Below, in pieces: positions 46,301-54,565 of a DNA stretch of 64,000 nucleotides. The position numbers and the translations under genes were made by a program. Each line of letters starts with the position of its first letter. The first letter of the stretch is position 1. The notes beneath the pieces were generated by a model. The model was not told the DNA's origin and did not search any database. It worked only from the letters and a program-made list of their open reading frames with translations. Source of the DNA: a virus; the IMG/VR virus record IMGVR_UViG_3300046007_009781, positions 1-64,000 of that record. One strand, 5' to 3'.

Positions 46301-46923
46301 GATCCATCTACAAGAGTCGAAAACGGTATTACAGGCAAAGCATTAGACGGTAAATTTACATTATATTCGGCATTAAGTACACCGTTAATATTTTTACTGT
46401 TAGCAGGTTTTCCTACCTGTTGATTTCTAGGTAAACAAGAATTTAAGATCGTAATAAATTGTTCATACCAATTTAAATTGGTTGCGTCATTCCATTTAAC
46501 AATTAAATTAGTTAAGTCTATTCCGTTGCTATCTTTTAATCGTTCAGTGGTTTGCACACTGTCAAATTTTATAAAACCATTAGCAGTTTGATTTCTTTTT
46601 GGATTATAACTTATCAATCTTGCCAATTTTAAAACACTGTCACGGCGTTCTGCAGTATCTATAAAATTTTCTCTGGCATTTAGATCCGTTCTAAATGCCA
46701 AACTTTGCCCTAAAAATGCAATTAAATCAATTAGTGCAATGTATTCGCTGGATTCTATATAATCATTAAAATTTTCTGGATAATAGACTTTGATGTAGTC
46801 TATCATTGCTTTCCTTAAAGTTTGAAAATCATAACTTTGAAAGTCTGCATTTCTGAAACTTTCATAGATTTTTGTCCAGTCTTGGTTGACTAATAAACTG
46901 TTTTGTCTGGTTATTCCGGGCAT
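43366..46923 (-). CDS. 6: Baseplate wedge protein gp6
   Basis: 1185 residues against about 660 in T4 gp6. Gp6 forms the ring of iris-like wedges that drives sheath contraction. The N-terminal region is typical: RKAMIDYIKVYYPENFNDY (42-60), SSEYIALIDLIAFLGQSLAF (63-82) and RRDSVLKLARLISYNPKRN. The C-terminal region includes GNWDFGETFYFTELATYIQQ, matching the conserved C-terminal part of gp6/J-like proteins. The extra middle is beta-rich and may be inserted domains. It lies between gp25 and the giant gene, the T4 order. A late-type box is 16 bases before the ATG. Confidence 0.92.
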   Translation of the reverse strand: MPGITRQNSLLVNQDWTKIYESFRNADFQSYDFQTLRKAMIDYIKVYYPENFNDYIESSEYIALIDLIAFLGQSLAFRTDLNARENFIDTAERRDSVLKLARLISYNPKRNQTANGFIKFDSVQTTERLKDSNGIDLTNLIVKWNDATNLNWYEQFITILNSCLPRNQQVGKPANSKNINGVLNAEYNVNLPSNALPVIPFSTLVDGSALQFEAVSGTSIDTDYIYEASPGPGVPLNIIYKNDNLGNSSNNTGFFFYFKQGNLQNQEFAFNESIPNNLAAVNVDNINNTDVWLYQINNFGVIIDEWEKIPAVVGTNIIYNNNAAKKSFQVNSRAGDQIDLVFGDGTFAEIPVGSFRTYFRSSIGLSYTITPDEMSNITLNIPYISKSGRLETLTVVASLKYTVANAIARESITEIKTKAPQLYYSQNRMINGEDYNTFPYSNYSSISKVKAVNRTSSGVSRFLDVLDTTGKYSSTNIFAEDGIVYKEDTLSSFTFTFNTTSDINRVIENQVLPLVRDKPILHYYYENFTRFNLNLSWNRITVGSNSSTGYFGNQVAVGTGVAPPNNYITEGSVIIFSPGDGKYFNSANEIVSLPSNGLVPQNGQLLLYATVVKLVGSGNQGVLSNGQGPITLSENIPTAATAINVFPAYNNSFTRDFKIKLINNIQNYLNFGLRYDQATKSWEIIDPVDLNLTAPFSLEFQGDTTGQSKDSSWLLAFTVSSATYTVQARGINFVFESVRETKFYFENQNKIYDPVTGFTVNDSINVLRINGNANTGQPLPENYLWFVYDQVVESDGYVDARKVLITYSDQNDNGVPDDPDIFQNLVMPIKTVIDSSVLWTTLNGARVYTQYVKLFQNGQIFYDSTAELYYELSTVPTISITTVDSAQLNRKFVFFESVAGYNNFVTYVPVVPGTINVTFDIRSTIIANINNYEIGQVFYAWKDQQFYQISQTGSSKNLITVTNYFVRIGRETLYFQYKHNAPGSRRIDPSPSNLIDLYILTKEYENSYRAWAIDTTGTLQEPEKETPETLKLAFGDLENYKALSDALIYNPAKFKPLFGNKALPELQATFKVVKNSNINLTDSEIRSQVLAYINAFFALGNWDFGETFYFTELATYIQQGLAPNISSILIIPNSTNQVYGSLQQISSEPNEILISAATVENIEVIPSITASLLNLQNNSVNTIIT
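43376..43385 (-). promoter_or_regulatory. Late promoter-like box (TAAATACTAT)
   Basis: CGGTAAATACTATAATTAC on the minus strand lies 20 bases before the ATG of the giant gene and overlaps the last codons of gp6. T4 late promoters often read TATAAATACTATT; only the TAAATACTAT part matches here, and part of it is coding sequence for gp6. It is the weakest of the late-box candidates. Confidence 0.3.
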
Positions 46924-46938
46924 CGCTATCTCTTTTTT

Positions 46939-46948
46939 TATATTTATG
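46939..46948 (-). promoter_or_regulatory. Late promoter box (CATAAATATA)
   Basis: CCCATAAATATAAAAAAAGAG on the minus strand places CATAAATATA 16 bases before the gp6 ATG, with GAGA as ribosome site between. It lies in the noncoding gap between gp25 and gp6, so it is not constrained by coding. Match to the ATAAATA core is exact. Confidence 0.55.
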
Positions 46949-46968
46949 GGTTACATAAACTGATAGTA

Positions 46969-47346
46969 TTATAGTAACAATGGTTGTTTAGTATTAGATT
47001 GATCAAATTTGGCAATGATTGTGCCTATTTGATTTGATGAAATATAGATTAATTCTATTTCAAGTTGAATCCCTCGATCAAATTGCGTCACTAATACATT
47101 TTTTGCCGCTATTCTGGGATCGTTAGAAATAATTTTTTTTACGTCTTGAATTATAGTGTTTTTTGTTTCGTCAGACAATGGTTCAAATAACATATCCCAA
47201 ATAATTGTTCCAAATTCAGGATTCATTAGTTTTTCACCTTTACGTATAGCAAAATGATTTTGAAGATCACGTTTGACCAAATCAAAATCTGTAAGTCTAT
47301 ATTTTTTTGGACTGTCTACTGTGCTAAAACCGTTATACATGGCCAT
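46969..47346 (-). CDS. 25: Baseplate wedge protein gp25
   Basis: 125 residues, close to the 132 of T4 gp25. Gp25 is the small wedge protein that links gp6 and the sheath start; related proteins occur in type VI secretion and R-pyocins. The family core is visible: LVKRDLQNHFAIRKGEKLMN, then PEFGTIIWDMLFEPLSDETK, and a C-terminal strand VLVTQFDRGIQLEIELIYI. A second ATG at codon 3 is possible. It lies two bases after gp5 and before gp6, as in other phages. Confidence 0.93.
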   Translation of the reverse strand: MAMYNGFSTVDSPKKYRLTDFDLVKRDLQNHFAIRKGEKLMNPEFGTIIWDMLFEPLSDETKNTIIQDVKKIISNDPRIAAKNVLVTQFDRGIQLEIELIYISSNQIGTIIAKFDQSNTKQPLLL

Positions 47347-47348
47347 GG

Positions 47349-49481
47349 TTATAATCCTAATTTACTTTTGTTACTTTGTTCGATAATAGGAGCTTGTGTT
47401 ACACTATATTTTGACGAATTGTAAGCATCTATGATTTTCGGATCTACTGCGTTACCTTTTGTGACCCATTGATATACTGTTTCGGGACTAGAATATTTTG
47501 CTGCACCCACTAACCCGGCTGCGTCTTCAGCTGTAGTTGTTGTGGTAATTAGTCCCAGTCCTTCTAATTTGGCATAAGTGTCCCTAGTGGTATCATACAT
47601 TGTTCTTTCTTGCACAGCAGGACTACTTAAAAAATTATCAAGACCATTAATTCCGTTTTTGCCTATCCAATTATTGGGATTTTCTAAAGCTTCTTTTGTT
47701 TGTGGAGTTCCTTCTATTAGGTATCCTTGGTTTATAAGATCCTGACTAGATAATCCATATTTTCCTACCAGTCCTTGGTCATTTACAGTATCATAATTAT
47801 TATTAGAAGAATTGTACCCGTACTGAGCAAACAATCCTTGTACTTCTGCATTAGACAAACTACCTATTCCAGCAACAGGTGTGGGCTGAGCAATAAATTC
47901 ACCCACTGGAGCAGGATCGTTTATTGTGAAAGATTCCGCCTGTTTTGTGCCAACATCTTTAATATTTACAGGAGGACTAATAGGTTGTCCATTAATATCT
48001 GTAGTCAATGCTGATTGAATATCAACTTGATTTTGTGCTGCAGCAGCAATATTGCCTCTAATATAAGGTTCATGTGTAGGTACTACTCTACAAATAGACT
48101 GAATTTTATCTGGGTAAGCTTCCCATCTATTATCATTGATTACTGCATCAGGCAAATTAAATTCTTTAATTTTTTGTGGAGCATTTACAGACCCGCCACC
48201 TCCCTCACCATTTAAAGCAATTTTAGAGCCATTCAACAACATGGCTCCACTGGATTTAAGTTGCATAGATCCACCAGACTGAATGCTTGTTGCACTTTGT
48301 CCTTTTATTTGAGTTTGCTTTCCATATAAGTTTAGCAGTGTGTCTGCTCTGGCTTGAATTACTTGCGCCTGAATTTTTACACTAGCTTCTGCATTAATAC
48401 TAAAATTGCCGCCTGCATTAAAATTTATGCTGCGATCACTATGCATCTCTATATTACCTTGTGTTCTTACAGCAAAATCTCTTGCTCCATATACTAACAC
48501 ATCTCCCTCTGCACTTAATTCAATCCAGGCAGTACCATTACTGTTACTGACATAAATTAAATTTTCACTGTCACTCATTAATATTTGATTGCCGCCGGCA
48601 GTGCGCAATCTAACTAAGTTATTTTTACCGTAAATATCGCCGTCATCTAAAACTAAAGTGTGCCCACCTACTCTAGTTGTAACCTTAAAATCTGCTGGGT
48701 TAAAATCTCCTGACAGTAATTTTGATCGTAACGATGGATCATTTGCCGGATCTTGATTTAACCACGGTCGCCCAGGAGTGCTGAAACCAAATACTGTACT
48801 GATAGGATCACGTTGACTGCTGCTACTAATTGCTCCTCTTACTTGATCGCTGATTAGTCCAGTTTTAATTAGATTAATTGTTTGAGGTACATGTAAAGGT
48901 TTTAAAACACTTGGAATATATTTTTCTTTATAAGTTCCTGCAAAATTATCGTTGGCCTCTGCAACTGGATAACTCAATGATCTGTCTAACAATCCTTGTA
49001 GATTAGATTCTTCTATACTTAAAGGATCAATTTGATCTATGGATACACAACCTATTGCAGGTATCATGTGTTTAGTTACACTGTTATTAACACACGCGAA
49101 CCAATATCCTTCTAAATTTCCTGAAATAAAACAACACAAAACTTGACTGCCTACATCAGGAGGTGTCATGTAAAATCCATAGCTTTGAATACTTTTAGAA
49201 AAAGTATTAGATCCTTCATAAGTCTGGGCGTATTCTGATCCACTGCCCTGGGTGCTGCCCATATAAGGACTAGCATAATTTACTAGTCTCCAGTTAGTTT
49301 GATCATCTGGATCCGCACCACCTTCTTGAGGAATATAAACCCAAAATCTACCCGATCTAGTATTTGTATCGTATTGTTTTATTATTCCAATATAAATTCC
49401 CGACATTTCTGGAAATTCAGATTTAGATCTTTCAGTGAAATCTTGATTTTTACTGCCTTGATATGGTTTAATAATTGACAT
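47349..49481 (-). CDS. 5: Baseplate hub / central spike protein, gp5-like
   Basis: 710 residues. The N-terminal domain (IYIGIIKQYDTNTRSGRFWV, 29-48) is the OB-fold common to gp5 and VgrG. The middle from about 275 has VGGHTLVLDDGD, RLRTAGGNQILMSDSEN and many short repeats such as GNIEMHSDRSINFNAGGNFS, building the triple-stranded beta-helix needle. I see no T4-type lysozyme motif. Instead the C-terminus (about 545-690) carries a helical module with WIGKNGINGLDNFLSSPAVQ, followed by a TYAKLEGLGLI stretch. It may still act on the envelope, but that is not shown. Gene order before gp25 supports the call. Confidence 0.85.
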   Translation of the reverse strand: MSIIKPYQGSKNQDFTERSKSEFPEMSGIYIGIIKQYDTNTRSGRFWVYIPQEGGADPDDQTNWRLVNYASPYMGSTQGSGSEYAQTYEGSNTFSKSIQSYGFYMTPPDVGSQVLCCFISGNLEGYWFACVNNSVTKHMIPAIGCVSIDQIDPLSIEESNLQGLLDRSLSYPVAEANDNFAGTYKEKYIPSVLKPLHVPQTINLIKTGLISDQVRGAISSSSQRDPISTVFGFSTPGRPWLNQDPANDPSLRSKLLSGDFNPADFKVTTRVGGHTLVLDDGDIYGKNNLVRLRTAGGNQILMSDSENLIYVSNSNGTAWIELSAEGDVLVYGARDFAVRTQGNIEMHSDRSINFNAGGNFSINAEASVKIQAQVIQARADTLLNLYGKQTQIKGQSATSIQSGGSMQLKSSGAMLLNGSKIALNGEGGGGSVNAPQKIKEFNLPDAVINDNRWEAYPDKIQSICRVVPTHEPYIRGNIAAAAQNQVDIQSALTTDINGQPISPPVNIKDVGTKQAESFTINDPAPVGEFIAQPTPVAGIGSLSNAEVQGLFAQYGYNSSNNNYDTVNDQGLVGKYGLSSQDLINQGYLIEGTPQTKEALENPNNWIGKNGINGLDNFLSSPAVQERTMYDTTRDTYAKLEGLGLITTTTTAEDAAGLVGAAKYSSPETVYQWVTKGNAVDPKIIDAYNSSKYSVTQAPIIEQSNKSKLGL

Positions 49482-49494
49482 ACATTATCCTAGT

Positions 49495-52353
49495 TTAAAA
49501 ATCAAATCCAATATCTAGATTATTAATATCACCTAAATCTAGTTGTTCTAAATCACTGAGCACAGAAACATTAATATCCCCCAAATTTAATTCTGCTTCA
49601 GTCCATGTTGCCGGTAAATCAGAAGGTAATGATGCAGCTAGATTTTCAGAGAACGCTTGACCTAATGCGGCATCTTCTGCGTCAAAAACATTTGGATCAA
49701 CTTTTACTGCGGTTAAATTATTGAACAAGTCCTTGCCTGCTCTACCAATTGCGTCTATCCCTTTCCCGACTGCGGCAGATACTGCTTTGCCTATTGCTTG
49801 GTTTAAAACCTGCTGACCTATTTGACCTATTAGGCTGGCAGATTGAACTAACCCCGCTGCTTGATTTACTGTACTTTGTAATGCAGATTGAACATTTTGT
49901 ATTTGCCCCGAACGTAGTGCCGCAAGATTAACACTGGGTCCGGCATATCTTATACTTTGTATTCTTGCTGTAGGTGTAAGTTGACTTTGTGCTATGGAAT
50001 CTATTCTCTGGTATATAGAAGGAATTTCTTTTCCGTCTTGATCATAAAATAGTTTTACAAGATTCAATACTTGAGTGAACATGCCTTTTTGAAAAACATT
50101 TTCCACTGTAATAACTTTGTAGACTCCGCTAAATTCGCTATATCTATATTTGTCTGTTTTCAAAGCGAGTCCTATAGATTCGTCATAGTCAACCGGCGAT
50201 TCAAAATTTAGAAATATATAAAGTTCACTACCGTCCATATATAAACTGGATCCCGCATCAGCTGATATAAATTGTTGATTATATGTTTTAGCAGTTTGAT
50301 AATAAAACAAATCATCCTGTTTGATAAAATGTGGATCACCTAATATTTTAAGATCCACTGTAATCATATCACCTTTGGCAGGTATCATTAAGTTGCGCTG
50401 AATATCGCCTGCAACTGCAGAGTCCTGTAATACTCCACCTCTACCTCGGCCTGCAGTTTTGGGACTATCATTAACAAATGCCAATTGTACAGGATTAGGG
50501 TTTTTATTGACTGATTCCTCTTTGTTAATACTGACACCAAATTGACGTTCCGGTATATCTACATCTGGATTAGAAGAAGGATTATTCAAACCCACGCCGG
50601 TTTGTACATATCTATCTTTATTACGTGCCATACTTAATTCAGTAATAGCTAACAAATTGAAATCCAGACTCAAATCTAATATATCATTATTTTTTCCTGT
50701 AAAAATATAATCATATTTTTTTACATATCCAGGTACTTTGCCTCGTGGGGCATAAGGATGTTTATTAGATACTTTAAATTTTTTCACATAAAATACAATG
50801 TCGTATGCATATCTGTTTTGTTTTTGATCAAAACTTTTTATTTTCATACTGGGAGTAATTTTGAACCATTGCAACCAACTGTCAGTGGGATTAGCACCAT
50901 TTTGTATACCTGCTAATTTTTCTGGATCCTTGATTTGATTTCCAATATAATCGCTATTACGCACTGCCCAATCTAATAATTTATCTATGGTCATGCCTGC
51001 AGGAATGTTTATTGTTGCCCCGTCGTATGTTAACTGTCCTTTTCTTTGATTGTCTTGATTATTCTGCCCTTGAATACTGGCACGTTGAGCACTAGTACTC
51101 GACCCGCTTACGGGAACGCTGGCAATATTTACAGGATTTTTCATTAGTTTGGCATTGCCTATTTCGGGATCAAATTCAACTCTTACTGTGCTAAGTTCAC
51201 CTATCAATCCGTCGCCTTTTAATTTTCTATAATATTCATTAATTGCGTCGCAATAACCAGTTATACCTAAAATATTAAATTGACTAGTTAATTGTCTTTT
51301 GTATATTTCAATTTGCTTTGCATAGTAGTCGTATTCTTCTCTAGATAGTTCGGGCACTGTATCTAAAATATTTTGATTCTGCGATATTTGTTTACTGATC
51401 AAATCTCTTTGACTTAACAGTTCTTCAACACTTAAAGAGTCAGGTGCGACAGATGAACCGCTAAACATGTCTTTGACTAAACTACCGGTAATAGTTGTTG
51501 CAATAGGCAAAGCTGCATAAAGTTGATTAAATGCCTGATGATTATATGGTACTGCAGTAATTTGATATTCAGTTCCTCTATTAGACACCTTGGTTTTAAT
51601 TTCAACTAAACGAATAGGAATATACTTAGACATTCCCGAAATGGGGCCCACTAAATTAGATTCCGCAGCATTAAAATTATTAAATTCACCATTTTTAGAT
51701 CCAAAGAAATCTATTTGTAATAGATATGGCATTTGAATATAAGAATTAGCACCCGGTTCAATTCTATTCACTGCTTCAATCAATCTGTTTATAAAAGTAA
51801 AGCCATTGGGTTCTACAATTGTAAAACTACATTCTATTAGATTACTGTTTCTATTGCGAGAAGTTGTTGTAATATAAGTTTTCATTCTGAAATTATCAAA
51901 ATAAAAATCTTCTTTGAATGATGGATCTCTATTAAAAAACTGATTAAACCTGCCTGCGCTGACCACTAAAACATTTTGTGGTATATAGGTTTTATCTGGT
52001 GCTAAACTGCCCACTAACTGATTAAAATTTTCTGTTCCTAGTAAATGTAAACTTAGATTGTAAGTGTAACTTTCATAATCATGTAATGGATTAGTGATAG
52101 GACGTTGTTCATATGAATTTACAACATTAGTGGATGTAGTTGTTGTATTGGTTCGAAATTCAGGAAATTCTTCTTTAAATGCTTGTGAAATTAAATTTGT
52201 TTCGTTGCCTGAAAAATCTGTCCAAGCTTGTGGGCCACTGCCAATTTCAGATAAAGCTTGATCACTTGAAGGAATAGATTTTATTGCTGCCAGATCTTGT
52301 GGTGTTAATGGTTGAACTGTTGTCGCAGTTTGATTATATAATTCTGGATCCAT
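49495..52353 (-). CDS. Baseplate hub-type structural protein (gp27-like role proposed)
   Basis: 952 residues. The first 100 are low complexity and the last 150 are Ala/Gln-rich helical (VQSALQSTVNQAAGLVQSAS), perhaps reaching toward the tube. The middle has hub-like stretches: FTFINRLIEAVNRI near 180-193, MTIDKLLDWAVRNSDYIGNQ, LDLSLDFNLLAITELSMARN, and VENVFQKGMFTQVLNLVKLF near 765, the last typical of tail hub proteins of the gp27/VgrG kind. It stands between gp53 and the gp5-like spike, where a spike adaptor is expected. The precise T4 counterpart is uncertain. Confidence 0.65.
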   Translation of the reverse strand: MDPELYNQTATTVQPLTPQDLAAIKSIPSSDQALSEIGSGPQAWTDFSGNETNLISQAFKEEFPEFRTNTTTTSTNVVNSYEQRPITNPLHDYESYTYNLSLHLLGTENFNQLVGSLAPDKTYIPQNVLVVSAGRFNQFFNRDPSFKEDFYFDNFRMKTYITTTSRNRNSNLIECSFTIVEPNGFTFINRLIEAVNRIEPGANSYIQMPYLLQIDFFGSKNGEFNNFNAAESNLVGPISGMSKYIPIRLVEIKTKVSNRGTEYQITAVPYNHQAFNQLYAALPIATTITGSLVKDMFSGSSVAPDSLSVEELLSQRDLISKQISQNQNILDTVPELSREEYDYYAKQIEIYKRQLTSQFNILGITGYCDAINEYYRKLKGDGLIGELSTVRVEFDPEIGNAKLMKNPVNIASVPVSGSSTSAQRASIQGQNNQDNQRKGQLTYDGATINIPAGMTIDKLLDWAVRNSDYIGNQIKDPEKLAGIQNGANPTDSWLQWFKITPSMKIKSFDQKQNRYAYDIVFYVKKFKVSNKHPYAPRGKVPGYVKKYDYIFTGKNNDILDLSLDFNLLAITELSMARNKDRYVQTGVGLNNPSSNPDVDIPERQFGVSINKEESVNKNPNPVQLAFVNDSPKTAGRGRGGVLQDSAVAGDIQRNLMIPAKGDMITVDLKILGDPHFIKQDDLFYYQTAKTYNQQFISADAGSSLYMDGSELYIFLNFESPVDYDESIGLALKTDKYRYSEFSGVYKVITVENVFQKGMFTQVLNLVKLFYDQDGKEIPSIYQRIDSIAQSQLTPTARIQSIRYAGPSVNLAALRSGQIQNVQSALQSTVNQAAGLVQSASLIGQIGQQVLNQAIGKAVSAAVGKGIDAIGRAGKDLFNNLTAVKVDPNVFDAEDAALGQAFSENLAASLPSDLPATWTEAELNLGDINVSVLSDLEQLDLGDINNLDIGFDF

Positions 52354-52354
52354 A

Positions 52355-52654
52355 TTAAATTAAATTGTTTATTGTAGTTTTTTTGGGTATATAGATCCGT
52401 ATCCCAGGTCGCATGTCAAATATTGGGTCTTTAATTGTGTTAGGATTTCTTAAAGCAAACACCCACCAAAAATTAGAATTACCATATAAATCATATGCTA
52501 ACAAATCAGGTCTAAATTGATAAGTTTTATTAATAGTCATTACCACGTCATCGGCCAATTTTGGAATTTGAGGAAACTTAGCTACATCCAAAAAACCTGC
52601 AGTAAATCCTGTTTTAGAATAAAGACTAGATCTGTCATAACTTACTGTGGCCAT
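52355..52654 (-). CDS. 53: Baseplate wedge protein gp53
   Basis: 99 residues against about 196 in T4, as in many aquatic T4-like phages. RPDLLAYDLYGNSNFWWVFA (48-67), then LRNPNTIKDPIFDMRPG and a final strand IRIYIPKK, is the gp53/LysM-like core. Gp53 clamps gp6 and gp25 in the wedge. Its ATG overlaps the stop of the preceding gene by one base (TAATG), so the two are coupled. Confidence 0.88.
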   Translation of the reverse strand: MATVSYDRSSLYSKTGFTAGFLDVAKFPQIPKLADDVVMTINKTYQFRPDLLAYDLYGNSNFWWVFALRNPNTIKDPIFDMRPGIRIYIPKKTTINNLI

Positions 52655-53574
52655 TATAGGAACCCTCCAATTGGGCTATTACCATTTTCTATTAGATCAC
52701 CATTTGCAAATTTTTGTAGAGTAAAGTTGTCTGCAATGTTTTTCCTACTGTATACAGGTTGTAGACTGATAGTCATTTCACAATGAGCAGGCAATGCTAC
52801 GAAACTGCTAGGTGAACTTACTGGCACAGGCTCTGACGGAAGTGCCAAACTAGCAAACAGTCTATCAAAAGAACCCCCTGCTACTCCTAAAGGAACTTGA
52901 ATGTAATCTACGTCCTTGGGCATAGTCTGTTCAAAGGCTGTGACTACGCAAGGTACATTAGGCAAATATGCTGCGCCAAATCCATTTAAAAAAACTAAAG
53001 GCGGCGGAGTTCCTGCGAATACATCGTTTCCAAAAAACATTTTTGTACAGGTTCTAAAAAACTGTATTACAGCCATCATGTATTTGCCTTCTACTACGTT
53101 TTGAGCTGTAAAATCTGCACTTATTCTAATAGCTCCCACTTCACTGTTTTCGTAAAAATAACTATTGTAGTTGCTATGTGTTAAGCTTTGTGAATTATAC
53201 TTTGCAGAATGACTTAGTGTGATTTGGGGAGTATAGGGAAATATAACTCCGTTAGTTTGACTTAAAGGAAATAAAAGTGAATTATTAGGATTATTATAAA
53301 AATATTGTGCTGTAAATCTAGCCATGCTAATCCTTACCCGCCAGTCTGTCTCCGAGGGGATCACTGTGCCATCTGCCACATTAAAATTAAATCCTAAAAC
53401 CTTTCCAGCTACATCTGTGATTAAACTGTTTCCGCCCGGCGATAAGCCTGCATTTCTGAGTCTATCTATCGACCCAGGCACCGCAGCTTGATAAGCAGTG
53501 GGCGTGGCAGAAACATAACTTTGAGCAGAGCTATCAGACTGATAATTACTTGTATTGTAGCTGGTATTAGACAT
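52654..53574 (-). CDS. Baseplate-tail tube junction protein (gp48/gp54-like)
   Basis: 306 residues. The first 35 are Ser/Thr/Tyr-rich and probably flexible. From about 80, WRVRISMARFTAQYFYNNP, then GVIFPYTPQITLSHSAKYNS and IRISADFTAQNVVEGKYMMA form a tube-like beta-barrel pattern as in the T4 tail tube initiators gp48 and gp54. VPCVVTAFEQTMPKDVDYI fits the C-terminal half. It is the first gene of the baseplate run, with a late-type box 17 bases before its ATG, and is coupled to gp53. Whether it replaces gp48, gp54 or both cannot be told. Confidence 0.75.
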   Translation of the reverse strand: MSNTSYNTSNYQSDSSAQSYVSATPTAYQAAVPGSIDRLRNAGLSPGGNSLITDVAGKVLGFNFNVADGTVIPSETDWRVRISMARFTAQYFYNNPNNSLLFPLSQTNGVIFPYTPQITLSHSAKYNSQSLTHSNYNSYFYENSEVGAIRISADFTAQNVVEGKYMMAVIQFFRTCTKMFFGNDVFAGTPPPLVFLNGFGAAYLPNVPCVVTAFEQTMPKDVDYIQVPLGVAGGSFDRLFASLALPSEPVPVSSPSSFVALPAHCEMTISLQPVYSRKNIADNFTLQKFANGDLIENGNSPIGGFL

Positions 53575-53590
53575 TAGTAGATCCGTTTTT

Positions 53591-53600
53591 AATATTTATT
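53591..53600 (-). promoter_or_regulatory. Late promoter box (AATAAATATT)
   Basis: GCAATAAATATTAAAAACGGAT on the minus strand puts AATAAATATT 17 bases before the first baseplate gene. It lies in the short divergent gap opposite the gp55 promoter and is noncoding. With its AAAAAC trailer it is nearly identical to the box upstream of the tail fibre at 28941-28950. Confidence 0.65.
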
Positions 53601-53631
53601 GCGGAAAAAATAGTACTATATTACTCGTCCA

Positions 53632-53660
53632 TTGACTTTGTCTGCGTTTTTTGTTATTAT
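53632..53660 (+). promoter_or_regulatory. Sigma70-type promoter for the gp55 unit
   Basis: TTGACT at 53632-53637 and TATTAT at 53655-53660 are separated by exactly 17 bases, each with five of six matches to the host consensus. Transcription would start near 53667. The unit then reads gp55, sulfotransferase, gp47, gp46 and the radical-SAM/SDR gene. This fits an early or middle unit made by host-type polymerase, divergent from the late baseplate promoter. Confidence 0.65.
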
Positions 53661-53689
53661 TCAGTTACTTGTGCCCGAGGAGAATAAAA

Positions 53690-54565
53690 ATTAAACACAA
53701 TTACTTAAACAATAAGGATATATTAAAAGAAATACATAAAAGTAAAAATTCATATTGTTCTTATGTGGACGAAGATGCAAAAGATTACGATTTAATTCTG
53801 CCAGACGTTAGCAAAATCAATAAGAAAAACATTCTGGAAGGAAGAAAAGCAAGGGCAGAAAGACTGTCTAAATTGGCTTTTGATCAAGCAGTGCTTGAAA
53901 CAGGTGAAAAACAAAAACTAGAAAATTTCGAAATTAAGTATACCAAAATTCCCGCAACTGATGTAGTTTTTCGAGTAATGACTTGGGATCATGTACCAAT
54001 TGATGATGTAAAAACACAAAAAGCCAAAGACGCTGCCAGAGAACTAATCGAAGAAGATGAAACTGCACTTACCGAATATGATTTTGAAGATCCTAAACAT
54101 AACAAATATGTTAAAGTAAATTTTCCGCCGTTTTTTCATTATAGAATTGATGATAAAGGTAATCCATATATAGTTGGCAAAAGCCATTGGAAAGGACCTA
54201 TTGATTCTGGACATTTTAGTAAAGATCATGGCACAATGACTTCAAAGTTGGCCTTGATGTTTATGAAATTATGTGAACGCTATGCTACCAGAAGTAACTG
54301 GCGCGGATATACTTACAACGACGAAATGCGTAGCCAAGCACTGCTACAGCTCAGTCAAATTGGTTTACAATTCGACGAAAGCAAAAGTCAAAATCCATTT
54401 GCTTATTATACTGCTGCTATCACTAACAGCTTTACTAGAGTATTAAACATAGAGAAACGTAACCAAAATTTACGTGACGATATTCTAGAAATGAATAATT
54501 TAAATCCAAGTTATACCCGACAAGGTATGACCGGAACCTATAAAAGTTATGACTCCGACGACTAA
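53690..54565 (+). CDS. 55: Late transcription sigma factor, gp55-like
   Basis: Gp55 directs host RNA polymerase to late promoters. The diagnostic region is SNWRGYTYNDEMRSQALLQL, then FDESKSQNPFAYYTAAITNS and FTRVLNIEKRNQNLRDDIL, a sigma region 2-like part shared with T4 gp55 (185 residues). Here about 100 extra residues precede it. No ATG or GTG is suitable. A TTG at 53651 overlaps the -10 box and cannot be in the transcript predicted from the promoter. GAGGAG at 53677-53682 lies seven bases before ATT 53690, so I propose an ATT start (291 residues); TTG 53669 is the alternative but precedes the ribosome site. The 3' end overlaps the next gene by 17 bases. Confidence 0.85.
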   Translation: MKHNYLNNKDILKEIHKSKNSYCSYVDEDAKDYDLILPDVSKINKKNILEGRKARAERLSKLAFDQAVLETGEKQKLENFEIKYTKIPATDVVFRVMTWDHVPIDDVKTQKAKDAARELIEEDETALTEYDFEDPKHNKYVKVNFPPFFHYRIDDKGNPYIVGKSHWKGPIDSGHFSKDHGTMTSKLALMFMKLCERYATRSNWRGYTYNDEMRSQALLQLSQIGLQFDESKSQNPFAYYTAAITNSFTRVLNIEKRNQNLRDDILEMNNLNPSYTRQGMTGTYKSYDSDD

